From contig NZ_JACTVI010000006.1 in the NCBI RefSeq assembly GCF_014495685.1, forward strand, positions 62,001 to 126,000: a DNA stretch of 64,000 bases. Reading direction: 5' to 3'. Positions 9,303 to 16,997 of the stretch are shown here, one piece after another. The notes beneath the pieces were generated by a model. The model ran no database searches, had not been told where the DNA came from, and saw only the letters and a program-made list of their open reading frames with translations. Numbering within the stretch: position 1 is the first letter of the stretch; the number at the start of each line of letters is the position of its first letter. The position numbers were made by a program, and so were the translations under genes. This DNA comes from Streptomyces sp. TRM68367 (GTDB lineage: Bacteria > Actinomycetota > Actinomycetes > Streptomycetales > Streptomycetaceae).

Positions 9303-12026
9303 GTGGCAGAGACAGCATCGAAGCAGACCGACAAGACCCCCGGCGGAGACCGCCCGCGGCTGATGCTCATGGACGGGCACTCGCTGGCCTATCGCGCGTT
9401 CTTCGCGCTGCCCGCGGAGAACTTCACCACCGCGACCGGACAGCCGACGAACGCGATCTACGGCTTCGCGTCGATGCTGGCCAACACCCTGCGTGACGAG
9501 ACGCCCACGCACTTCGCGGTCGCCTTCGACGTCTCCCGCAAGACCTGGCGCTCCGAGGAGTTCACGGAGTACAAGGCGAACCGCTCCAAGACCCCGGACG
9601 AGTTCAAGGGCCAGGTCGAGCTGATCGGCGAGCTGCTCGACGCGATGGCCGCGGAGCGCTTCGCGGTGGAGGGGTACGAGGCGGACGACGTCATCGCCAC
9701 CCTCGCCACCCGCGCCGAGGCCGAGGGCTTCGAGGTGCTGATCGTCACCGGCGACCGCGACTCCTTCCAACTGGTCTCCGACCACACAACCGTGCTGTAC
9801 CCGACGAAGGGCGTCTCCGAGCTGACCCGGTTCACCCCGGAGAAGGTGTTCGAGAAGTACGGCCTGACGCCCGCGCAGTACCCCGACTTCGCCGCCCTGC
9901 GCGGCGACCCGTCCGACAACCTCCCCGGCATCCCCGGCGTCGGCGAGAAGACCGCCGCGAAGTGGATCAACCAGTTCGGCTCGTTCGCGGAGCTGGTCGA
10001 GCGCGTCGACGAGGTCAAGGGCAAGGCCGGGCAGAACCTCCGCGACCACCTGGAGGCGGTCAAGCTCAACCGCCGGCTCACCGAGCTCGAGCGGAACGTG
10101 GAGCTGCCGAAGACGGTCACCGACCTGGAGCGCGCCGCGTACGACCGCAAGGCCGTCGCGATGGTCCTGGACACCCTGGAGATCCGCAACCCGTCGCTGC
10201 GCGAGCGGCTCTTCGCCGTCGACCCCGGCGCCGAGGAGGCCGAGCCCCAGCCGACCGCCGAGGGCGTCGAGCTGGACGGCACGGTGCTCGGCTCGGGCGA
10301 GCTCGCGCCCTGGCTCGCCGAGCACGGCAAGGCCGTCCTCGGGGTGGCCACGGTCGACACCTGGACGCTGGGCACGGGCGCGGTGGCCGAGGTCGCCCTC
10401 GCCGGCGCCGGGGGAGCGGCCGCCTGGTTCGACCCGACGCAGTTGGACGAGGCGGACGAGACCGCGTGGGCGACCTGGCTTGCCGACGCCGCCAAGCCCA
10501 AGGTGTTCCACAATGCCAAGGGCGCGATGCGGGTCTTCGCCGAGCACGGCTGGCGCATCGACGGCGTCAGCATGGACACCGCCCTCGCCGCGTACCTGGT
10601 CAAGCCCGGCCGCCGCTCCTTCGACCTGGACGCGCTCTCCCTGGAGTACCTCCACCGGGAGCTCGCCCCCGCCGCCGCGGCGGACGGGCAGCTGGCGTTC
10701 GGCGCGGACGACGGCGCCGAGGCCGAGGCGCTCATGGTGCAGGCTCGCACGGTCCTCGACCTGGGCGAGGCGTTCGGTGAGCGTCTGAAGGAGGTCGGCG
10801 CGGCGGATCTGCTGGGCGACATGGAGCTGCCCACGTCCGCGCTGCTCGCCCGTATGGAGCGGCACGGCATCGCGGCGGCCCGGGCCCACCTGGAGACCAT
10901 GGAGCAGATGTTCGCGGGCGCCGTGCAGCAGGCCGTGAAGGAGGCGCATGCCGCGGCCGGGCACGAGTTCAACCTTGGCTCGCCCAAGCAGCTCCAGCAG
11001 GTGCTCTTCGAGGAGCTGGCCCTGCCCAGGACCAAGCGCACCAAGACCGGCTACACCACCGACGCCGACGCGCTCGCCTGGCTGGCCACCCAGACCGACA
11101 ACGAACTGCCGGTGATCATGCTCCGCCACCGCGAACAGGCGAAGCTGCGCGTCACCGTCGAGGGCCTGATCAAGACCATCGCGGCGGACGGCCGTATCCA
11201 CACCACGTTCAACCAGACGGTCGCCGCCACCGGCCGCCTGTCCTCGGTGGACCCGAACCTGCAGAACATCCCGGTCCGCACGGACGAGGGCCGGGCGATC
11301 CGCCGCGGCTTCGTCGTCGGCGACGGCTTCGAGTCCCTGATGACGGCGGACTACAGCCAGATCGAGCTGCGCGTGATGGCCCACCTCTCCGAGGACGAGG
11401 GCCTGATCGAGGCGTTCACCTCGGGCGAGGACCTGCACACCACCGCGGCGGCGCAGGTGTTCTCCGTCGAACCGGCCGCGGTGGACGCGGAGATGCGCCG
11501 CAAGATCAAGGCCATGTCGTACGGCCTGGCGTACGGGCTGTCGGCCTTCGGCCTCTCCCAGCAGCTGAACATCGAGGCCGCGGAGGCCCGCGCCCTGAGG
11601 GGCGCCTACTTCGAGCGCTTCGGTGGCGTACGGGACTATCTGCGCCGGGCGGTGGACGAGGCCAGGGCGACGGGCTACACGGCGACGCTCTTCGGGCGCC
11701 GTCGGTACCTTCCCGACCTCAACAGCGACAACCGCCAGCGCCGCGAGGCGGCAGAGCGGATGGCCCTCAACGCGCCCATCCAGGGCACGGCGGCCGACAT
11801 CGTCAAGATCGCCATGCTGAAGGTGGACCGCGCGCTGAAGGAGGCCGGCCTCAAGTCCCGCATGCTCCTCCAGGTCCACGACGAAATCGTCCTGGAAATC
11901 GCCCCCGGCGAGCGCACCACCGCCGAGAACCTGATCCGCCACGAAATGTCCAACGCCGTCCATCTCCGAGTCCCCCTCGGCGTCTCCGTGGGCGCGGGCC
12001 CGGACTGGGAGTCGGCAGCGCACTGA
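9303..12026 (+). CDS. polA: DNA polymerase I
   Basis: Replication and repair polymerase, 907 aa, the size I recall for Streptomyces PolA. The GTG at 9303 is chosen because LMLMDGHSLAYRAFFAL, the canonical 5'-nuclease N-terminus, follows about 20 residues later. Residues 1-300 are the FEN-like 5'-3' exonuclease (GYEADDVIATLA; VTGDRDSFQLV; LPGIPGVGEKTAAKW). The central domain (about 320-500) lacks the usual Asp-x-Glu of a proofreading exonuclease (it reads VATVDTWT), so proofreading is probably absent. The polymerase domain carries motif A DYSQIELRVMAHLS, motif B RRKIKAMSYGLAYG and motif C LLQVHDEIVLE. Monocistronic, divergent from the molybdoenzyme gene. Confidence 0.97.
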   Translation: MAETASKQTDKTPGGDRPRLMLMDGHSLAYRAFFALPAENFTTATGQPTNAIYGFASMLANTLRDETPTHFAVAFDVSRKTWRSEEFTEYKANRSKTPDEFKGQVELIGELLDAMAAERFAVEGYEADDVIATLATRAEAEGFEVLIVTGDRDSFQLVSDHTTVLYPTKGVSELTRFTPEKVFEKYGLTPAQYPDFAALRGDPSDNLPGIPGVGEKTAAKWINQFGSFAELVERVDEVKGKAGQNLRDHLEAVKLNRRLTELERNVELPKTVTDLERAAYDRKAVAMVLDTLEIRNPSLRERLFAVDPGAEEAEPQPTAEGVELDGTVLGSGELAPWLAEHGKAVLGVATVDTWTLGTGAVAEVALAGAGGAAAWFDPTQLDEADETAWATWLADAAKPKVFHNAKGAMRVFAEHGWRIDGVSMDTALAAYLVKPGRRSFDLDALSLEYLHRELAPAAAADGQLAFGADDGAEAEALMVQARTVLDLGEAFGERLKEVGAADLLGDMELPTSALLARMERHGIAAARAHLETMEQMFAGAVQQAVKEAHAAAGHEFNLGSPKQLQQVLFEELALPRTKRTKTGYTTDADALAWLATQTDNELPVIMLRHREQAKLRVTVEGLIKTIAADGRIHTTFNQTVAATGRLSSVDPNLQNIPVRTDEGRAIRRGFVVGDGFESLMTADYSQIELRVMAHLSEDEGLIEAFTSGEDLHTTAAAQVFSVEPAAVDAEMRRKIKAMSYGLAYGLSAFGLSQQLNIEAAEARALRGAYFERFGGVRDYLRRAVDEARATGYTATLFGRRRYLPDLNSDNRQRREAAERMALNAPIQGTAADIVKIAMLKVDRALKEAGLKSRMLLQVHDEIVLEIAPGERTTAENLIRHEMSNAVHLRVPLGVSVGAGPDWESAAH

Positions 12027-12103
12027 CGAGATCCGGCGGAGCGCCCCTGGACGGTGCGGGTTGGCCTGACGAGGCGGCGCGTGCCGGGTTGCCCTGACCG
12101 CGC

Positions 12104-12140
12104 TCAACCACGACGGCGCATCCCGGCGGTGCCGAACTCA
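12104..12140. repeat. Dispersed intergenic repeat, copy B
   Basis: CTCAACCACGACGGCGCAT then CCCGGCGGTGCCGAACTC. Located 80-115 bp past the polA stop. Confidence 0.7.
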
Positions 12141-12200
12141 CCGAAGCACCCGTCAGGCCCGCCCCCACGCCTGGCACCCACTCCACTCCCCGCACCCAAA

Positions 12201-12252
12201 CTCCGCCGGAACGCAAGAAACCTCCACGGCGCACCCCGGCGGTGCCCAACCC
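12201..12252. repeat. Dispersed intergenic repeat, copy C
   Basis: CTCCGCCGGAACGCAAGAAA, then CCTCCACGGCGCAC, then CCCGGCGGTGCCCAAC. A second, more diverged copy 100 bp from copy B in the same orientation. The rest of 12027-12379 shows no recognisable gene. Confidence 0.65.
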
Positions 12253-12379
12253 ACACAAACTCCCGGTCACCACCCCAACCCGACCCGCACCGCCAACCCG
12301 CCCCATCCCCGGAGGGCCCGTCACCCGAGTGGCCCTCGCGAAAAAGCCCCACCCCCGGATCGCCCGCCAAGATGCGGGC

Positions 12380-12760
12380 ATGGGTATACGCATGCTCCAT
12401 CGCGGCCGCACAGCGCGAGCGCGGGTGGCTGCCGACGCACCCCTCCGCGGAGCGCTCTCGCCGGTCCCGGCCCACGCGGCCGCCGCCAGCACCGCCCGCA
12501 TCCCCGCCACTCTCACCACGGCCCTGCACCGGGCAACGGCCACCGCGTCCGGCCTCCGCCGACGACTCACCCGCCGCGACACACCGGTCTGGCGACTGTG
12601 GGCCGACCTGGCCCGCGGCTACCTCGCCCTCGCCCTCACCCTGCTCCCGCAGCCGCGCCCCGCCCCCACGCTCACCGTGTTCACCGCGCGGCCGGACGCC
12701 TCACCTCCGTACCGACGTTCCCGGGACCACCCGGGGCCGTGGCCTGACGCCACACCCTGA
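12380..12760 (+). CDS. Small hypothetical protein downstream of polA
   Basis: 126-aa frame starting MGIRMLHRGRTARARV, rich in Ala, Arg, Pro and Thr. The middle contains RRDTPVWRLWADLARGYLAL, followed by a Leu-rich stretch and a Pro-rich tail. No domain is recognised. Its last 80 bp overlap the 3' end of the DUF4184 gene on the other strand, and no good ribosome binding site precedes the ATG. The WRLWADLARGYLALALTLL segment looks like genuine amphipathic protein, which is the main reason to keep it. It could equally be an unexpressed frame. Confidence 0.4.
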   Translation: MGIRMLHRGRTARARVAADAPLRGALSPVPAHAAAASTARIPATLTTALHRATATASGLRRRLTRRDTPVWRLWADLARGYLALALTLLPQPRPAPTLTVFTARPDASPPYRRSRDHPGPWPDATP

Positions 12761-13586
12761 CCCCCACGGCGTACAGCGGCAGCGCCAGCACGAGCCCAGC
12801 GCCAGCCCCGAAGCACACCGCCGGGATCAGGTCCCAGGGCTTCGCGGTGGACCCCCAGTACGCCCACCCGTCGCCCGCCACCGTCCTTGAAGGAGCCGCT
12901 GCGCGGCGCAGTTCCCATCCGTGCGACGCCCGCTGCACCGCCGCCACCAGCGCACAGCCACCGATCACCGCCCCGGCCCACCACCGGTCCCGCACCGACA
13001 GCACCGCGACCCCCACAGGCTCGGCCGGCGGCGTCCGCCGTACCGCGTACACCACGAACACGGCGATCACCACCGCGGCGACCGCCGAACCGCCGTACTG
13101 CAGATACCAGTACAGCGGCGAGCCCGCCACCTCCCGGCCCAGGACCGGGAACAGCCGCATCCCCCACCGGTCGAGATGCGTGAACGCGTCCCACACGACA
13201 TGCGTCAGCGCCCCGAGTGCCGCGGACACGTACCAGCGCACCACCAACGCCGGCCGTACGCGCGCGCGTGGCACCCCGCACCGCAGCAGCGCAGCCACCC
13301 GCCCCTGCCGCGCCCGCGGCAGCAGCGCCACCAACGGCTCGCGCACCAGCAGCCACAGACCCACCAGCGCCCAGGCCACCAGCACGTCGACCGTGAACAC
13401 CCCCGGGAAGGAGTGCGTGACCTCACCGAACTCCATCGCACCGGACAGGAAATTCGCCGCGGAATAGGTCATGTCGGGTGCGAGGGAACCCGCCACGAGC
13501 ACGGCCGGGACCAGCGAGCCCCGGCCGGTTCCGTCGGTGCGCACGGCGGGCAGGACGGCCGCCGCATGGCTCAGCGTGAACGGCAA
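12681..13586 (-). CDS. DUF4184 family integral membrane protein
   Basis: 301-aa polytopic membrane protein of the DUF4184 family, distantly like the YdjM-type membrane-bound metal-dependent hydrolases. Conserved histidine/aspartate motifs are visible: MPFTLSHAAAVLP at the N-terminus, GSLAPDM near residue 35, THSFPGVFTVD near 58 and THVVWDAFTHLDRWG near 135. Several hydrophobic helices follow. The TTG at 13586 with GAGGAG upstream gives the family's usual MPFTLSH start. No substrate is known. It is convergent with the small ORF after polA and divergent from the lytic transglycosylase. Confidence 0.85.
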   Translation of the reverse strand: MPFTLSHAAAVLPAVRTDGTGRGSLVPAVLVAGSLAPDMTYSAANFLSGAMEFGEVTHSFPGVFTVDVLVAWALVGLWLLVREPLVALLPRARQGRVAALLRCGVPRARVRPALVVRWYVSAALGALTHVVWDAFTHLDRWGMRLFPVLGREVAGSPLYWYLQYGGSAVAAVVIAVFVVYAVRRTPPAEPVGVAVLSVRDRWWAGAVIGGCALVAAVQRASHGWELRRAAAPSRTVAGDGWAYWGSTAKPWDLIPAVCFGAGAGLVLALPLYAVGVRVWRQATAPGGPGNVGTEVRRPAAR

Positions 13587-13729
13587 CAGGGCTCCTCACG
13601 AAGGACGTTGAGGGACGGGACGGCCCCCGTGATCGGTGAGGCCCAGTATGAAGCCCCGCAGCACCCCCTTCGCCGTCTCTGGCCAACTGGTGAAAATCGG
13701 GCATGAACGGGTGCCCGCGCAAAGGAAGT

Positions 13730-13924
13730 TGTCGTAGGGTCGCCTGCGTCACCAGTGCTGGGCCGCACGGTCGAACGTACGAACACAAAGCGTGCGCCGA
13801 CACAGCGCACGAGCAATACGAAGTGACGCCCGTCGCGGGGGCAACCCTCGCGGAGGGCCGACTGTCAGAATCGGGCGAGCAGACAGAGACGGGCGCTCGG
13901 GCGTCCACGGGAGGGGTTCACTCT
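13730..13924 (+). promoter_or_regulatory. Structured upstream region of the lytic transglycosylase gene
   Basis: The 338-bp gap before the transglycosylase contains GTGCGC...GCGCAC (13792-13810) and an eight-base-pair hairpin, CGCGGGGG over CCCTCGCG with a CAA-centred loop (13834-13852). The start codon has GGGAGGGG about 8 bases upstream. A TAGGGT hexamer at 13735-13740 is a possible -10 element, which would give a leader of about 180 nt. The ydaO/c-di-AMP riboswitch often precedes such genes in Streptomyces, but I cannot find its conserved blocks here. Confidence 0.35.
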
Positions 13925-15670
13925 ATGGCGGCGCAATTCGGCAGAAGGCTGCGCAAGGGAGCGGCGACCACCGCCCTGGCCGCGGTCGCGGTCGCGGCCC
14001 TGTCCGCCTCCCAGGCCCCGGGGGTGGCGACCGACGAGCACGGCAGACGGGCCGCCGCCGACTCCACGCCCTCACCGGACGCGCACGCCGAGGACAGCGC
14101 GACCGGCAACTCGCCGTACTACACCGACCTGCCGCCGCTCAACAGCCCGAACCCCTCGCCGACCACCGGCACCACCCCGACGGCCACCGGCGAGGCGGGC
14201 ATCCCCGCGACCGTCCTCGACGCCTACAAGAAGGCCGCCACCGCCCTGCGCGAGGCCAAGCCCGGCTGCAACCTGGACTGGGAACTCCTCGCCGCCATCG
14301 GCAAGGTCGAGTCCGGCCAGGCAAGAGGCGGCCGCGTCGACGCGAGCGGCACCACCGTCACCCCCATCCTCGGCCCGCAGCTCGACGGCAACGGCTTCGC
14401 GCTCATCAAGGACAGCGACGGCGGCGCCTACGACGGCAACAGCGCCTACGACCAGGCCGTCGGCCCCATGCAGTTCATCCCGTCCACCTGGGCGTGGGCG
14501 GGCCGGGACGGCAACGGCGACGGCAAGAAGGATCCCAACAACGTCTACGACGCCGCGCTCGCCGCCGGCCACTACCTGTGCCGCAACGGCTGGGACCTGT
14601 CCGACCAGGGCGACCTCGACCGCGCGATCCTCAGCTACAACAACTCGCGGGACTACCTCAACCTCGTCCTGAGGTGGCTGGAGTACTACCGCAAGGGCGC
14701 CCACGAGATCCCCGACGGCACCGGCACGCTGCCCGTGGGCCGCAGTGACGACAGTAACGACAGGGCCAAGCCCAAGCCGTCGCCCACGGAGCCGAAGACG
14801 CCCAAGACCCCCCAGACGCCCGGCGCGCACAGCACTCCGGGTACGCCGCCCCCGGACAAGCCCAAGGATCCGGGCAGCGCCTCGCCGAAGCCCCCGACGC
14901 CGCCCGCGGCGGGCTCCCCGAACCCGACCCCGCCGCCCGCCAACACCGATACGGTGGACCACCTGGAGGACGCGGGCACGGCAAAGCTCACCGCGATGGC
15001 GGGCGACATGTTCAGCCAGCGGATCAGCACCCGCGCCGAGACCGAGGCCGGCAAGTCCGTCGGCCAGGTCAGGGTCCGCTTCACCGTCATCGGCGACACC
15101 GACGCCACCTTCACCGGCGGCGAGAGCGTCGCCACGGTCGCCACGAACAGCTCCGGCGTGGCCGCCGCGCCCGCGCTGAAGGCCGGCGAGAAGACCGGCA
15201 CCTTCACCGTCCGCGCCACCGTCGTCGGCCGCACCCTCCCCGGCCTGGACTACAAGGCCACGGTCACCGAGCGGGCCGCCGACACCCTCACCCGCACCAG
15301 CGACACCGCGCTGACCTGCACCCCGGGCGGCGAGTTCGCCGACCAGGTCGAGGTGAAGGCCACCTACCAGGGCGCCGCGGCCGACAAGGTCGCCGCCACC
15401 GCGACCCTGATCAAGTCGGCGGACGACCCGACCGTGAACGACAAGGGCCCCTACTTCAAGGACGCCGACGGCAAGGCCGTACGCACCCTGAAGGACCTGG
15501 AGACCGACGCGAAGGGCCTGCTGAAGCTGCCGAAGCTGTACGCGGACGACACCACCGGCACGTTCCTGCTCCGCATCACCACCGTGGGCGGCGCGACCCT
15601 CACGGTCGAACTGACCGTGGCGGCGGCCGAGTCGTCGTCACCGAGCCCGTCCACGAGCCCCTCGGCATAA
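13925..15670 (+). CDS. Secreted lytic murein transglycosylase with Pro-rich linker
   Basis: Cell-wall hydrolase cleaving the MurNAc-GlcNAc bond of peptidoglycan, 581 aa. The signal peptide spans about residues 10-35. A catalytic SLT-type domain covers 92-265 with AAIGKVESGQ (probable catalytic Glu129), AVGPMQFIPSTWAWAG and the acidic, calcium-binding-like loop DGNGDGKKDPNNV. A long linker of KP, TP and PP repeats (about 275-345) follows, then a beta-rich C-terminal region (350-570) ending in a Ser/Pro tail with no wall-anchoring signal. Start ATG 13925 has GGGAGGGG upstream. A strong hairpin follows the stop. Confidence 0.9.
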   Translation: MAAQFGRRLRKGAATTALAAVAVAALSASQAPGVATDEHGRRAAADSTPSPDAHAEDSATGNSPYYTDLPPLNSPNPSPTTGTTPTATGEAGIPATVLDAYKKAATALREAKPGCNLDWELLAAIGKVESGQARGGRVDASGTTVTPILGPQLDGNGFALIKDSDGGAYDGNSAYDQAVGPMQFIPSTWAWAGRDGNGDGKKDPNNVYDAALAAGHYLCRNGWDLSDQGDLDRAILSYNNSRDYLNLVLRWLEYYRKGAHEIPDGTGTLPVGRSDDSNDRAKPKPSPTEPKTPKTPQTPGAHSTPGTPPPDKPKDPGSASPKPPTPPAAGSPNPTPPPANTDTVDHLEDAGTAKLTAMAGDMFSQRISTRAETEAGKSVGQVRVRFTVIGDTDATFTGGESVATVATNSSGVAAAPALKAGEKTGTFTVRATVVGRTLPGLDYKATVTERAADTLTRTSDTALTCTPGGEFADQVEVKATYQGAAADKVAATATLIKSADDPTVNDKGPYFKDADGKAVRTLKDLETDAKGLLKLPKLYADDTTGTFLLRITTVGGATLTVELTVAAAESSSPSPSTSPSA

Positions 15671-15720
15671 CCCGCAACACCGCTTCGTACGGCTTGGTGC
15701 AACGTGACTTGATACGACGA

Positions 15721-15754
15721 CGGCGGCGCCCCTCGCCCGAGAGGGGCGCCGCCG
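15721..15754 (+). terminator. Terminator after the lytic transglycosylase gene
   Basis: Perfect 14-bp stem CGGCGGCGCCCCTC / GAGGGGCGCCGCCG with a 6-nt loop, 50 bp after the stop codon. There is no T-run, which is normal in this genus. Confidence 0.8.
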
Positions 15755-15843
15755 CCGTGTGCTCGCCGTGTTCTCATCTCACGCCCCCGTTGCTACGGTG
15801 CCGGACCTGACGATGTATCAGCTCGCGCCCGCCGGGAGGCAGC

Positions 15844-15978
15844 ATGCGCGCCATCATCGCCGCCGCGATCGGTCTCGGCGCTGCCTTCGCCCTGGTCCTC
15901 ACCCTCACCGCCGTGGGTTCCCCGTCCGGCGAGACCTCCCCGAAGCCCCTGCTGACGACCGTGCCCGCACACCCCTGA
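15844..15978 (+). CDS. SPW_0924 family small membrane protein
   Basis: 44-aa protein. Residues 2-25 form one hydrophobic helix (MRAIIAAAIGLGAAFALVLT), followed by a short outer tail rich in Ser, Pro and Thr that ends LLTTVPAHP. Sequence and size match the Streptomyces SPW_0924 family as I remember it; function unknown. The ATG at 15844 has GGGAGG about 5 bases upstream. It ends 26 bp before the DUF3068 gene and is probably co-transcribed with it. Confidence 0.8.
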   Translation: MRAIIAAAIGLGAAFALVLTLTAVGSPSGETSPKPLLTTVPAHP

Positions 15979-16004
15979 CCCCGCCCGCCCGGAGGGAGCC
16001 CGCG

Positions 16005-16997
16005 ATGCGCCGCAAGGCCGGCCTGGTCCTGCTCGCCCTCGCCGTGTTCTGCGCGGCACTGTCCCCGCTGCTGCGCTGGTACGCCTTCCCGCGCCTGGCC
16101 AAGATCCCCGCCGGCCACTACCAGGACATGGTCCTGGTGGCGAAGGACGCGACCCTCCTCGACTACGGCACGATGAAGGCCAGGAAGGTTCCCGAGGTCA
16201 CCATCGTGCAGACCCTCAAGGGCAACGTGGAGGCCTCCGAGAAGGTCGAGAAGACGGCAGGCAGGGACGTGGTGGTCTGGGACGGCCTCTCCTACGTCGT
16301 CGACTCCGACGGCAAGATGGTGTCAAAGATCCCCGAGCGTTACCTCTTCGACGCCCACACCCAGGAACCCGTCCACGCCACCGGCGAGATGGTCGACGGC
16401 GACCCGGTCAGGCGCGAGGGCATCGAGTTCAAGTGGCCCTTCCTGACCGAGAAACGGGACTACGAGTACTTCGACGCGCAGGCGCGCGTGACGGCCCCCA
16501 TCCACTACAAGGGCACCCAGAACTTCCGCGGCGTCGAGGTCTACTACTTCGAGCAGACCATCCCGTGGACCAAGGTGCCCTTCCCCAGGGCCATGCCCGT
16601 CGAGGGCATCACCCCCGAGTCGGTCGCGAAGACCGGCACGACCCGCTGGTACAGCACGGTCCGCAAGTTCTGGGTCGAGCCCCTCACCGGCGCCCCCGTC
16701 TACGGCGAGGAGATCCACAAGGAGGAGCTGCGCGGCGGCACGCTCCTCGGCGGCCGGGACAAGGTGACGGCGTTCTCCGGCCACGTGAAGATGCGCGAGG
16801 ACTACATCGAGCACACCGTCGACCTGGTCTCCTCCCAGCGCGTACTGATCCTCCTGATGACGTCGTACCTGCCGTGGGGCTTCCTGACCCTCGGCGCTCT
16901 CCTGTTGGCCCTGTCCCTCTACCTGGAGGCCCGTAGCCGCCGCCCCGCCGGCCCGGCGCCGAGCCAGAGCACGCAACCGGAGCCGGTCAGCGCCTGA
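16005..16997 (+). CDS. DUF3068 (PorA-like) membrane-anchored protein
   Basis: 330 aa, family DUF3068. A transmembrane helix at residues 5-25 precedes an extracytoplasmic beta-rich domain of about 260 residues (with KEDATLLDY-like and FKWPFLTEKRDYEYFD segments). A second helix lies near 290-315 (LLMTSYLPWGFLTLGALLLA), then a short cytoplasmic Pro-rich tail. The topology matches the family, whose function is unknown. The ATG at 16005 follows GGAGGG by 8 nt. Its last 11 bp overlap the 3' end of hrpB, which is convergent. Confidence 0.87.
   Translation: MRRKAGLVLLALAVFCAALSPLLRWYAFPRLAKIPAGHYQDMVLVAKDATLLDYGTMKARKVPEVTIVQTLKGNVEASEKVEKTAGRDVVVWDGLSYVVDSDGKMVSKIPERYLFDAHTQEPVHATGEMVDGDPVRREGIEFKWPFLTEKRDYEYFDAQARVTAPIHYKGTQNFRGVEVYYFEQTIPWTKVPFPRAMPVEGITPESVAKTGTTRWYSTVRKFWVEPLTGAPVYGEEIHKEELRGGTLLGGRDKVTAFSGHVKMREDYIEHTVDLVSSQRVLILLMTSYLPWGFLTLGALLLALSLYLEARSRRPAGPAPSQSTQPEPVSA

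Noticed and set aside
8919..12107. A 1,062-codon open frame antisense to polA
   Set aside because: Its translation is low-complexity Arg/Gly/Leu/Val sequence typical of the complementary strand of a high-GC gene, while the plus strand encodes intact DNA polymerase I.
13730..13924. ydaO-type (c-di-AMP) riboswitch before the lytic transglycosylase
   Set aside because: Position is typical, but the conserved blocks around GGGGGACC, GGGTGAAT and CCGAATCCGTCA cannot be found.
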